Notes under the pieces: model-generated
The model's input: the letters and a program-made list of their open reading frames with translations, nothing else
Databases searched by the model: none
What the model was told of the DNA's origin: nothing
Shown: positions 50,951 through 59,718 of the stretch, piece after piece
How positions within the stretch are numbered: position 1 is the first letter of the stretch
Layout of the letters: each line of letters starts with the position of its first letter
Position numbers and translations under genes: made by a program
Assembly: GCA_013813715.1 (NCBI GenBank)
Contig: JACCRF010000093.1
Location: forward strand, 40,339-104,338
Source: Gemmatimonadaceae bacterium
GTDB lineage: Bacteria > Gemmatimonadota > Gemmatimonadetes > Gemmatimonadales > Gemmatimonadaceae
Direction: 5' to 3'
Length of the DNA: 64,000 nt

Positions 50951-52305
50951 CGACTGCTGTCAGACCCCTTCCCGGAATGGCTCGGGAATATCGCTTTCCG
51001 CGGTTTGAGCGACACATACTTGACAATGGGATGCAGGTGATAGTAGCGGCCGTGAGAAAGTTGCCTGTTGTCAGTGTACTTGCTGTGATCGATGCTGGAG
51101 CTGCGTCCGAAGCGGCGGGAAAGGAAGGAATCGCTGAATTGACAGCTCAATCTCTGAGGGAGGGGACGACAGAGCGGGACGGACTTCAGCTCACGGTGGA
51201 CTTTGAGCAGCTCGGGACATCGCTCGAGGCGGGAGCCGACTGGGATACATCTGTGGTCAGCATGACGCTGCTGAGGGACAGTCTCACCGCCGCCTTCGAT
51301 CTGTTCAGCGATGTTCTGAGATCGCCGGCTCTTCCTGAGAGTGGCTTTGAAAGACTTCGCGCGGAACGACTAGCTGAGCGAATGCAGATTCTGTCGGAAC
51401 CACGTGGTCTTGCTGACGAATCGTTCTCCAGGTTCGTGTACGGACCCTCTGCGAGGTACCAAGAGCCGATGAGCGGAAGCACCGAGTCGATCTCGCGCAT
51501 CTCACATGCCGATATTCAGGGTTTTCACAGCCGTAACTACACTCCAGACGCGGTGACAATGATCATCGCCGGTGATCTCGACGTGGATGAAGGAATCGAG
51601 CTCGTCAACAAATCGTTCAGTTCATGGAAGGGGGAACGGAAGAGGATAGTACAGGAAGCGGATATGAGAGCCCGCAGCTCGAGAGCGACTGAACTCGTCG
51701 GAAAAACTGGTGCAGCACAGTCGGAGTTGAGGATCGGTCACGTCGGTGTGCCGAGGCTACATCCTGACTATTTCAATATCGTCGTCATGAATGCGGTACT
51801 GGGCGGACTCTTCTCCTCGAGGATCAACCTCAATCTCAGAGAGGCTCATGGTTACACGTATGGAGCCTCGTCGTATTTCGACTGGCGCCGCGGTTGTGGC
51901 CCCTTCGTCATATCTACGGCTGTTGAAAGCGAGGTAACAGGAGCAGCGATCTCCGAGATACTTGGTGAGATCGACAAAATGCAGCGCGAAGAGATTTCAG
52001 ATGAGGAGTTGACTCTTGCGACGAGTTATCTCGGCGGTGTCTTCCCGATCAGGTATGAGTCTACTGCCGCAATTGCGTCGGCTCTCGCGACAATGGTGGC
52101 CTTCGGATTGCCCGGCGACTACTACGACACCTATAGAGAAAGAGTGCGACGGGTGACGACACGAGATGTTCTTTCCGCTGCCCGGAAATATGTCAGTGCG
52201 GACGAACTTCAGCTCGTGGTGGTCGGAGACCCCAGCAAGGTCAGAGCACCTCTCGAAGGGCTGGGGATAGGCCCGCTCTCGGTTCGTGACGCGACGGAAT
52301 CTTGA
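50947..52305 (+). CDS. M16 peptidase-like subunit lacking the zinc motif (no signal peptide)
   Basis: 452 aa, two M16 domains, no signal. The zinc position reads EGIAELTAQSLREGT, so it is inactive. The C-terminal half has EAHGYTYGASSYF. It pairs with the preceding catalytic gene (ATGA overlap) as a presumed cytoplasmic heterodimer. The Nudix gene starts inside its stop (TTGA). Confidence 0.92.
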   Translation: MTTAVRPLPGMAREYRFPRFERHILDNGMQVIVAAVRKLPVVSVLAVIDAGAASEAAGKEGIAELTAQSLREGTTERDGLQLTVDFEQLGTSLEAGADWDTSVVSMTLLRDSLTAAFDLFSDVLRSPALPESGFERLRAERLAERMQILSEPRGLADESFSRFVYGPSARYQEPMSGSTESISRISHADIQGFHSRNYTPDAVTMIIAGDLDVDEGIELVNKSFSSWKGERKRIVQEADMRARSSRATELVGKTGAAQSELRIGHVGVPRLHPDYFNIVVMNAVLGGLFSSRINLNLREAHGYTYGASSYFDWRRGCGPFVISTAVESEVTGAAISEILGEIDKMQREEISDEELTLATSYLGGVFPIRYESTAAIASALATMVAFGLPGDYYDTYRERVRRVTTRDVLSAARKYVSADELQLVVVGDPSKVRAPLEGLGIGPLSVRDATES

Positions 52306-52889
52306 AATACCGGGCTAAATCTCTGAACACTGACTCTGAGGAGAACCCGGGCCAAGTAGCATCGCGAAGGGTCTATACGGGACGGGTCATCTCGCTGGAT
52401 GTTGATACAGTGCGGTTTCCGAATGGCACCATCGGTGATCTTGAGATGGTTCGGCATTCCGGCGCGAGCGCGGTCGTACCATTTCTCGATGATCCGCAGG
52501 GCCCCGATCCGGAGGTGCTTCTCATCAGGCAGTACCGGTATGCTGCCGAGGAAAGCCTTTTTGAGATTCCTGCAGGTCGGCTTGACCCGGGCGAGGCGCC
52601 TGAAGCCTGTGCCTTGCGTGAGCTGAGGGAGGAGACGGGCTACCTGGCGGGGAGTGTCGAGCTGCTCACGACCATCTTCACGACACCGGGCTTTACGGAT
52701 GAGAGAATTCATCTGTTCCTGGCTACAGACATGGTGTCGGGGGAAGCAAATCTTGAATCAGACGAGATCCTGGACCTGCACCGGATGCCTCTTTCCCTTG
52801 CGATCAGGCTGATTCACTCGGGTGAAGTCAAGGATGCGAAGACAATAGTGGGCCTTCTCCTCGCCGCCTCGCATCGCCGAACCGAGTAA
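52302..52889 (+). CDS. Nudix hydrolase (ADP-ribose pyrophosphatase-like)
   Basis: 195 aa. Complete Nudix box GRLDPGEAPEACALRELREE followed by TG (about residues 91-113), preceded by LIRQYRYAAEESLFEIPAG, which is typical of ADP-ribose/NudF-type enzymes that cleave nucleoside diphosphate sugars. TTG start in a TTGA overlap with the M16 partner gene; a later start is possible because the first about 20 residues are not conserved. Last gene of this M16 operon. Confidence 0.9.
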   Translation: MKYRAKSLNTDSEENPGQVASRRVYTGRVISLDVDTVRFPNGTIGDLEMVRHSGASAVVPFLDDPQGPDPEVLLIRQYRYAAEESLFEIPAGRLDPGEAPEACALRELREETGYLAGSVELLTTIFTTPGFTDERIHLFLATDMVSGEANLESDEILDLHRMPLSLAIRLIHSGEVKDAKTIVGLLLAASHRRTE

Positions 52890-53142
52890 ACTCCGTAGAT
52901 CCAATCGGTATCCAATAGTCGTAGGACTATCAGCGGTGTCCTCGATAACGGACATCATTGGGTTCATGACTGGACAGCCGATCCCTTCTGCTGGAGCTAA
53001 CTCGTTGTCACAACGCAGGTTAGTGCGTGTTCCCTGATCGGCATATCGTGTGCATCATGCCCCTAATGAAAAGAACCTTCTTCACGGGAGGCAGTACTCG
53101 TTCCTTTTTTGTCAGAATCTCAATTCTTTGGGAGGTAGCGGC
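52890..53142. other. 253-base intergenic region upstream of the ECF sigma gene
   Basis: No gene seen. It holds two small perfect inverted repeats: ATAGTC-GTAG-GACTAT (52915-52930) and TGTCC...GGACA (about 52937-52954), which could end the Nudix message although no T tract follows. The 3' end has a strong GGGAGG site for the sigma gene. Promoter elements cannot be assigned with confidence. Confidence 0.4.
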
Positions 53143-53781
53143 ATGAATAGCAGCGCTCGTAAGCACGTAGTCCCGATGCAGGGAGCGACCGTCAGGGAAC
53201 AGTTGCGGGCGATGGATGATTCAGCCGTCGTCGCCTCGTTCCTGGGCGGGGAGGAAAGGGCGTTCTCGGAGTTGGTAGAGCGGTATCAGACCAGGCTGCT
53301 GAACTTTGTCTACCGGACGATTGGTGACCGCGAGAAAGCCGAGGACCTGGTGCAGGAGGTGTTTATCCGGGTGTACCGGCATCTTCATCGATTTGATCGG
53401 TCCAAGAAGTTCTCGACCTGGGCCTACACGATTGCGTCCAACTTGGCCAAGAACGAGCTCCGGAACCGCTCGCGGAACCCTCTGGTGCTCTTTCAGACGG
53501 TGCAAAAGAACTGGCAGGATGATGATCGCCCGCTCCAGTTCGAGGACACTACTTCACGTCCCGATGACATGTACCGGAAGCGGCACCTCCGGGAAATTGT
53601 CGAGGAGTCAGTGGCCAAGCTGCCAGAGCACCACAGAAAAGTGTTCATCCTGCGGGAACTCGAGGGGAAATCGTACGAAGAGATCGCCGAGATAACGGAC
53701 TGCAACCTCGGCACGGTGAAATCACGCCTGAACCGGGCGAGAAACTCATTTGCGGAAATCGTTGCGCCCTACATGGAATAA
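53143..53781 (+). CDS. ECF-type RNA polymerase sigma factor
   Basis: 212 aa sigma-70 family group 4 protein. Region 2: ERAFSELVERYQTRLLNFVY, DREKAEDLVQEVFIRVY and STWAYTIASNLAKNELR. Region 4: LPEHHRKVFILRELEGKSYE with the helix-turn-helix CNLGTVKSRLNRAR. ATG 53143 has GGGAGG seven bases upstream; an in-frame start at 53050 is rejected. The next gene is a zinc-type anti-sigma factor, the usual arrangement. Regulon unknown. Confidence 0.93.
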   Translation: MNSSARKHVVPMQGATVREQLRAMDDSAVVASFLGGEERAFSELVERYQTRLLNFVYRTIGDREKAEDLVQEVFIRVYRHLHRFDRSKKFSTWAYTIASNLAKNELRNRSRNPLVLFQTVQKNWQDDDRPLQFEDTTSRPDDMYRKRHLREIVEESVAKLPEHHRKVFILRELEGKSYEEIAEITDCNLGTVKSRLNRARNSFAEIVAPYME

Positions 53782-53855
53782 GTGATAGGGTTGAGGGTTT
53801 GGAACCGCTACCTCGAAGGGGGGTAGTGGTAGTCCGAACCCTCAACACTGCCGCA

Positions 53856-54389
53856 ATGGACTGTCGGGAATTCCGGGAAAAGCATTTTGCATTCGTAGAC
53901 GACACACTTTCGGGGATCGAGGTGGTCGGCCTCCAGATGCATCTCAACGAATGTGAGCGGTGCGCGCGACAGGATGCAATTGTCCGCCGGTCATTGATGG
54001 CTCTTCGGAGTCTTCCGTGCATCGAGCCGTCGCCAGGATTCTCGGAGAAACTTCAGAAGAGACTTGAGGAGGCAAGAGCAGCTGATCTTGCTGCGTCTCA
54101 CCTGGTGCGATCACGAAAGTTCGCTGCAGTCGTAATGGTGACCAGCGTTGTAATGCTCGGCTATATAGCGCTCTCGCTGAAGGAAGTGGATGCTGCCCGG
54201 CATATCATGCTTCCGCCCGTTGTGGCGACTCTTCCGGATTCAGACACGGCTTCGATGACTACTCCGGCTCCGGCCATGGTAGCAGCCGTACCCGCCGGGC
54301 TTCCGATATGGACTGCAGCCATGTTCGCAGAACAGGCGCCAGTCCATTTTGCCTCGACTGATCTACTGCTGACGAGCGCTACGAGATAG
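53856..54389 (+). CDS. Anti-sigma factor with zinc-finger (ZAS) domain
   Basis: 177 aa from ATG 53856. N-terminal zf-HC2/ZAS domain with Cys3, then HLNECERC (H-x3-C-x2-C) near residues 29-36; a single membrane helix (about 89-110, AAVVMVTSVVMLGYIALSL), then a low-complexity Ala/Pro/Thr tail outside. It should bind and hold the ECF sigma encoded just upstream until an envelope or redox signal releases it. A TTG at 53799 would add 19 non-conserved residues. Confidence 0.85.
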   Translation: MDCREFREKHFAFVDDTLSGIEVVGLQMHLNECERCARQDAIVRRSLMALRSLPCIEPSPGFSEKLQKRLEEARAADLAASHLVRSRKFAAVVMVTSVVMLGYIALSLKEVDAARHIMLPPVVATLPDSDTASMTTPAPAMVAAVPAGLPIWTAAMFAEQAPVHFASTDLLLTSATR

Positions 54390-54432
54390 CCCGATGCCGC
54401 GCTGGGTAGCCGCTGAGATTTATATTTGCAGC

Positions 54433-55488
54433 ATGTCTGCCTCCGCTCTCAAGATTCTGCGCGACACCCTGAAGAAAGGCACCTTCGATGGTGCCTATTA
54501 CATCTGCGGGGAGGACGATTTCCAGAAAGAGGATGCGATGAGCCAGCTCATTGGAGCCACCGTCGATCCTGCGATGCGATACTTCAATCTTGAGATTCTG
54601 CGCGCCCCGGATCTCGATGGGAAAACTCTCGATGCCGCACTCTCGGCGCTGCCCATGATGGCCCAGAGGCGAGTGGTCGTCATCCGGGACGTTGGAGCGC
54701 TCAAGAGAGACGCACGTAAGACCCTCGACCGCTATCTTGCCAGACCGGCTTCGGACATGGTGGTTCTGCTGATCGAAGCATCGGGCGGAAAACCCGACAA
54801 GGAATTTGCGAAAAGTGCGACCGCTCTCGAATTCGGTCTTCTTGCCGCTGAACGTGTACCCCGGTGGATAGCTCACTATGTGGCCACGCATCTTGAGGCG
54901 GCGATTACCGCCGGTGCGTGTGAGCTGCTGCAAACCGTGGTCGGTACCGATCTGCACCAGCTTGTTGCCGAGCTCGACAAGCTGGCGAGCTTCACTAATG
55001 GGGACGAGATAGACGAGACTGCCGTGACAGCGATAGTGGGGGTGCGGCGTGGCGAGACGGTGGCTGATGTTCTCGACGAAGTCGCGATGAAAAACGCAAC
55101 CAGGGCACTCGCTCTCCTGTCGCAGGTACTTTCTCAGCCGAAGACAAGCGGGGTTACGCTGGTGATGGCTCTCACGACGCAGACGATCGCACTTTCGTGG
55201 GGGAAGGCGAGAATTGCAGAGGGACTTTCGCAAGGCAGGCTTTCAGCGGAGTACTACGATTTCCTCAAGGGAAACAACTCCTACACGGGAAGACCGTGGG
55301 GGTCGGCTGTTGCAACGTGGTCACGTGCCGTTGAACACTGGACCACCGAATCACTCGAACAGGCGATGGATGCACTCCTTGACGCCGATTTAGCTCTGAA
55401 GGAAACGAGATTATCGTCAGAGGAGCAGGTGCTGTCGACGCTCATTTTCTCGATGTGCGTCGAAGACGATAGAAGTGTGGCAGCATAA
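54433..55488 (+). CDS. holA: DNA polymerase III delta subunit
   Basis: 351 aa from ATG 54433 (MSASALKILRDTL); an upstream in-frame ATG at 54394 is less likely. Clamp-loader subunit that opens the beta ring. AAA+-like N-terminus YYICGEDDFQKEDAMSQLIG, middle MMAQRRVVVIRDVG, lid and C-terminal collar with LVAELDKLASF and VGVRRGETVADVLDE. Low sequence conservation is normal for HolA. It works with the dnaN product encoded 20 kb away. Confidence 0.88.
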   Translation: MSASALKILRDTLKKGTFDGAYYICGEDDFQKEDAMSQLIGATVDPAMRYFNLEILRAPDLDGKTLDAALSALPMMAQRRVVVIRDVGALKRDARKTLDRYLARPASDMVVLLIEASGGKPDKEFAKSATALEFGLLAAERVPRWIAHYVATHLEAAITAGACELLQTVVGTDLHQLVAELDKLASFTNGDEIDETAVTAIVGVRRGETVADVLDEVAMKNATRALALLSQVLSQPKTSGVTLVMALTTQTIALSWGKARIAEGLSQGRLSAEYYDFLKGNNSYTGRPWGSAVATWSRAVEHWTTESLEQAMDALLDADLALKETRLSSEEQVLSTLIFSMCVEDDRSVAA

Positions 55489-55504
55489 CGGAACGGGAGT
55501 AGAG

Positions 55505-56581
55505 ATGGTGAGAATATCCTGGCGGTCGCTGATGTTCGTACTGTTTGCACCTGGTGTCGTTGTCGCGCAGGCAGGCACAGCCGTGAATCCTGTTTACCGT
55601 AGAGCGCAAGCGATGGTGAACGATGGCAATGCGGCGGCTGGAAGAGCGCTCGTGGATTCGATGATATCGGCAGCTCCCGCGGGTTCTCACGAGTATGCTG
55701 AAGGGATTTATTGGCGAGCCGTTCTCGGTGCAACTGCGGCCGAAGCGGAGATGGACTACCGGCGGATAGTGGTTGACTATCCACACTCTCCACGTGTCGA
55801 GGATGCCCTGATCCGGCTGGCTCAACTCGAGATGGCGCGCGCCAACTATGATGGTGCGCTCAGGCATCTCAGCCGTCTCGCTCTCGAGCATCCCGATAGC
55901 CCGGCAAGGGCACGCGCGGGGTATTGGACAGCAAGAGCGCTCTTCGAGAAGAACGATATTCAAGGTGGGTGTATTGCCACCGCTGACGCCCTCGGGAGAA
56001 CCAGCGAGGCCGACGCGGAATTACGCAACCAGATCACGTACCTGAATCAACGCTGCGCGGGAGTCGTGATTGCAGCAGCGCCGACGCCTGCTGCATCGGC
56101 GGCGATAGATTCTACAGCAGCTGGAGCTCCGGAGAAGGTGGTATCCACTCCCACTTCCACTGTCGCTGCGCCGGCAGCCATCGATTCCCTAGTCCCTCCG
56201 CCGAAGCCTGCCGTTTCGTCTGATGTGACATCGAGCCAGGCAGGCGTTAAGCCATCGATGAAGCCGCCGGCAAAACCGCGGGATGTCGAGCCATCGATGG
56301 TTGAGCCGGTAGTGTCGACACCGCGAGCAGCGTCGGTCACACCAGCGGCGGATGCCAACGGATTTACCGTACAGGTTGCGGCGTACAATTTGAGATCGCA
56401 GGCGGAAGCAATGGCGGAGAGACTTCGCAAGCGCGGTTATGAGTCGCGCGTGGCGGGCACCAGTGCGCCGTTCCGTGTGCGAATCGGGCGGTATGCGACT
56501 CATGCCCAGGCAGCGGCAGTGCAGCGATCGCTGAAGACGAAACAGATTGCGGGGTTCGTGGTACAGGCCGAACGAAGGTGA
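55505..56581 (+). CDS. TPR-like, SPOR-domain exported protein
   Basis: 358 aa from ATG 55505 (GGAG nearby), with a Sec signal (SLMFVLFAPGVVVAQAG). The N-terminal half (about 25-180) has tetratricopeptide-like repeats (YRRIVVDYPHSPRVEDALIR, LSRLALEHPDSPARARA). A Pro/Ala/Ser-rich linker (about 190-280) leads to a C-terminal SPOR domain, FTVQVAAYNLRSQAEAMAER, which in other bacteria binds denuded septal peptidoglycan. Possible division or envelope role. mutS starts within its stop (GTGA). Confidence 0.88.
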   Translation: MVRISWRSLMFVLFAPGVVVAQAGTAVNPVYRRAQAMVNDGNAAAGRALVDSMISAAPAGSHEYAEGIYWRAVLGATAAEAEMDYRRIVVDYPHSPRVEDALIRLAQLEMARANYDGALRHLSRLALEHPDSPARARAGYWTARALFEKNDIQGGCIATADALGRTSEADAELRNQITYLNQRCAGVVIAAAPTPAASAAIDSTAAGAPEKVVSTPTSTVAAPAAIDSLVPPPKPAVSSDVTSSQAGVKPSMKPPAKPRDVEPSMVEPVVSTPRAASVTPAADANGFTVQVAAYNLRSQAEAMAERLRKRGYESRVAGTSAPFRVRIGRYATHAQAAAVQRSLKTKQIAGFVVQAERR

Positions 56582-59244
56582 GCCGGCTGACATCAACTCC
56601 GTTGATGCAGCAGTACCGGGAGATAAAGGATCGCCATCAGAATGCGATTCTCCTTTTCCGAATGGGTGACTTTTATGAGATGTTTTACGAGGATGCTGAG
56701 ATTGCGTCCCGTGCGCTGGGGCTGACGCTCACCTCTCGAAATAACGGTGGCGCTGCCGAGGTCCCGCTTGCAGGTATTCCGGTGAAGGCGGCGGCGGAAT
56801 ATCTGCGGCGGCTGGTTGAGCAGGGATATCGCGTCTCGATCTGCGAGCAGACCGAGGATCCGAAACAGGCAAAGGGGATTGTCCGCCGTGAGGTGGTTGA
56901 GACAATTACACCGGGCGCGGCGTTTGCCGATGACATTCTCGACGGTGCCCGGAACAATTTTCTCTGCGCGGTATCTCCCGCTGATGATGTGATCGGGATC
57001 GCAGCGGCGGATCTTTCCACTGGAGAGTTCCGGCTCATTGTGTGTGCTGTCGGCGATGCCGATGCCATACTTTCGCGTCTCTCGCCCAGAGAGATCCTCA
57101 TCGCGCGCAACTCTACCGCATCAGCGCGACTGATCCAGCACAACAGAAATGAAGGACCGCTCGTTACGGAGCGAGAGGCGTGGGAGTTCGATGCAGCGCT
57201 TGCATCGACTGAGCTCACCCGCCAGTACGGAGTGGCTTCGGTTGATGGATTGGGAATTGGAGACCAGGATTTACCAGCGCTCGCAGCGGCTGGTGCACTC
57301 ATGCGATATATGCGTGAGCTGCAGCCGGGTGGCATTCCGCATCTGGTGCGCCCGATAGTCGAGCGACCAGGCGGGACGATGCCGCTCGACGAAATGACCC
57401 GTCGGAATCTCGAGCTTGTAGAATCGTTGCGGGGGAGCGTGACCGATACCGGCGGAACGCTGCTTTCGGTTCTCGACCGGACACTCACCTCGATGGGCTC
57501 CCGGCTGCTTCGCCACTGGATACTCACTCCACTGACGAGCCGGGAGGCGATAAATGCACGGCTCGATGTGGTCGCTCTCTTCGCCGGGGACTCTCTCGGG
57601 CGCCAATCGCTGCGCAGTGGTCTGGACGGTGTGCGCGATATCGAGCGACTGGCGAGCAAGATGGCAGCTGGCCGTGGAAATCCGCGTGACTTGCGTGCAC
57701 TTGGAGATTCTCTCTCACGTCTTCCTGATGTATACGGTGCGCTCGATGCCATGGCTGGAACGGCAGAGGTAGATGCGGGTCCTCTAGCATCGCTTTTGGG
57801 ACGTTGGGATGCGTGCGCAGATCTCGCGAAAGAGATCACCGACACGGTAGTTGAGCGGCCCCCGGTTACGGTGGGTGAGGAAAGCTGTATTCGGTCGGGA
57901 GTGGATACCGCGCTCGATGAGCTCCGTCTGCTCCGGGATGGCGGAAAGGATGCCATCGCGCGGATCCAGATGGATGAGAAGGCACGCACCGGGATCAGCT
58001 CGCTGAAGGTCGGCTTCAATCGTGTGTTTGGATACTTCATCGAGGTCACGAACAGCAACTTGCATCTGGTGCCGGCGGATTATCAGCGACGCCAGACGCT
58101 CACTGGAGCGGAGCGATACGTGACGCCCGCGTTGAAGGAGTATGAGGAGAAGGTGCTCACGGCCGCCGAACGAATCGAGGAGCGGGAGCGGGAGCTTTTC
58201 GAGGTGCTGCGGCGGCGTATTGGAGCGCAAATTGGTCGGCTTCAGTGCATGGCGCAGCTAATAGCGGAGTCGGATGTGCTTTCGACCCTGGCGGAGGTGG
58301 CAGAGCGCGAGAGCTATGTGCGGCCCGACATCACGGACGATTTCGATCTTGACATCACGGCGGGCCGACACCCAGTGGTCGAGCGGATGATGGCGCGAGA
58401 GAAGTTCATCCCGAATGATGTTCAGCTCCCGGAGATGGCGAGGATGATTATCCTCACCGGTCCGAACATGTCAGGCAAATCGACGATTCTGCGGCAGATC
58501 GGCCTGATCGTGCTGATGGCGCAGATCGGTAGTTTCGTTCCGGCCTCCAAGGCAACGATCGGCGTCGTGGACAGGCTCTTCACGCGTGTCGGTGCGAGCG
58601 ACAACCTTGTCCGTGGCCAGTCCACCTTCATGGTCGAGATGTCGGAGACGAGCGCGATTCTCCATACGGCAACGCGGCGGAGCCTGGTACTGCTCGATGA
58701 GATCGGCCGTGGCACTTCAACATACGACGGCGTATCGATCGCCTGGTCGGTGAGCGAGTATCTGCATGACGCGATTGGTTGCAAGACGGTGTTCGCTACG
58801 CATTACCACGAACTGACGCAGCTCCCAGACCAATTAGTAGCAGCTTGTAACTATAGTGTGGAAGTGAAGGAAGTGGAGGATCAGGTGCTGTTCCTGCATC
58901 AACTTGTTGCTGGAGGCGCTGATAGATCGTACGGAATAGAGGTCGGACGATTGGCCGGGCTCCCGTCAACCGTGCTAAAGCGGGCGAGAACACTGCTCGC
59001 GCTATTCGAGGGAGAGCAGATAGTATCGGCCCTTGGCGGTGCCGATGAGAGCACGGCGGCCACCGGCATGCAGAGCAGGGCCCGGAAGAAAGCCGAGGGG
59101 CAGGAAGCCGATCAGCTGGCGCTGTTCGGTGTCACGCATCACCCGGTCGTTGACGAACTCAGAGGCGTCGATCCGAATACATTGACGCCACTCGAGGCGC
59201 TGATGCTGGTGAGCCGTCTCGTGAGCGGTGCAAAGCAGGGGTAG
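56578..59244 (+). CDS. mutS: DNA mismatch repair ATPase MutS
   Basis: 888 aa mismatch sensor. Mismatch-binding domain I with FRMGDFYEMF (Phe-x-Glu), connector and lever domains, clamp, and C-terminal ATPase with Walker A TGPNMSGKST, the signature STFMVEMSE, Walker B LVLLDEIGRGTSTYDG and ATHYHEL. GTG start in a GTGA overlap with the SPOR gene. Its repair role may matter more here because PolA seems to lack proofreading. No mutL in the window. Confidence 0.96.
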   Translation: MSRLTSTPLMQQYREIKDRHQNAILLFRMGDFYEMFYEDAEIASRALGLTLTSRNNGGAAEVPLAGIPVKAAAEYLRRLVEQGYRVSICEQTEDPKQAKGIVRREVVETITPGAAFADDILDGARNNFLCAVSPADDVIGIAAADLSTGEFRLIVCAVGDADAILSRLSPREILIARNSTASARLIQHNRNEGPLVTEREAWEFDAALASTELTRQYGVASVDGLGIGDQDLPALAAAGALMRYMRELQPGGIPHLVRPIVERPGGTMPLDEMTRRNLELVESLRGSVTDTGGTLLSVLDRTLTSMGSRLLRHWILTPLTSREAINARLDVVALFAGDSLGRQSLRSGLDGVRDIERLASKMAAGRGNPRDLRALGDSLSRLPDVYGALDAMAGTAEVDAGPLASLLGRWDACADLAKEITDTVVERPPVTVGEESCIRSGVDTALDELRLLRDGGKDAIARIQMDEKARTGISSLKVGFNRVFGYFIEVTNSNLHLVPADYQRRQTLTGAERYVTPALKEYEEKVLTAAERIEERERELFEVLRRRIGAQIGRLQCMAQLIAESDVLSTLAEVAERESYVRPDITDDFDLDITAGRHPVVERMMAREKFIPNDVQLPEMARMIILTGPNMSGKSTILRQIGLIVLMAQIGSFVPASKATIGVVDRLFTRVGASDNLVRGQSTFMVEMSETSAILHTATRRSLVLLDEIGRGTSTYDGVSIAWSVSEYLHDAIGCKTVFATHYHELTQLPDQLVAACNYSVEVKEVEDQVLFLHQLVAGGADRSYGIEVGRLAGLPSTVLKRARTLLALFEGEQIVSALGGADESTAATGMQSRARKKAEGQEADQLALFGVTHHPVVDELRGVDPNTLTPLEALMLVSRLVSGAKQG

Positions 59245-59250
59245 ATTAAC

Positions 59251-59718
59251 GTGATGCTCACAAAAGCTGGCGTCGTGACGGCAGTTTGCTTCGTGGCAAT
59301 GATTACCGGATGCAAGAGGGGCGATGATAGTGCGGGAACGATCTCCGAAGTGGGGCCGCGTCCTGACGAGTTGCCGACGATGCTCAACAAGGAGCTTCCC
59401 TTCCGGTACCCGCCATCGCTGTATGCCAGAAAGGTTCAGGCGAACGTGACACTACGGGTATTCATCGATAAGGAAGGACTCGTTGTGGCCGAGTCGACAC
59501 ACGTTGCCGAGAGCTCGGGGCATGCATCGCTCGATTCGGCAGCAGTGAGGGGATCGAGCGAGCTGCGTTTCATTCCCGCCAGAACCCGCGGATCCTCCGT
59601 GCCGGTATCAATTCTGTTTCCGGTCTACTTCCGGCACCCAGAGGCATCTCCGCTACCCGGGGACACCATCCTTAAGAAGCCAGCCTCCGAGACTCAGGCA
59701 GCGGGCACCCGTCGCTGA
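59251..59718 (+). CDS. TonB C-terminal-like lipoprotein
   Basis: 155 aa. Lipoprotein signal ending MITGCKRG, then a TonB_C-type domain (about 45-130): PFRYPPSLYARKVQANVTLR, FIDKEGLVVAEST and SAAVRGSSELRFIPART. It lacks the Pro-rich spanning region and membrane helix of true TonB, so it is not an energy transducer in the usual sense; anchored in a membrane, it may bind envelope proteins. Starts GTG 59251 or ATG 59254. The cystathionine synthase gene overlaps its stop (TGATG). Confidence 0.8.
   Translation: MMLTKAGVVTAVCFVAMITGCKRGDDSAGTISEVGPRPDELPTMLNKELPFRYPPSLYARKVQANVTLRVFIDKEGLVVAESTHVAESSGHASLDSAAVRGSSELRFIPARTRGSSVPVSILFPVYFRHPEASPLPGDTILKKPASETQAAGTRR

Noticed and set aside
56685..58058. 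457-codon minus-strand open frame opposite mutS
   Set aside because: Ser/Arg-rich antisense shadow of a conserved gene, with no ribosome site or motif.
59251..59718. Energy-transducing TonB
   Set aside because: It has a lipoprotein signal and lacks the membrane helix and Pro-rich spacer of TonB, so only the C-terminal domain is claimed.
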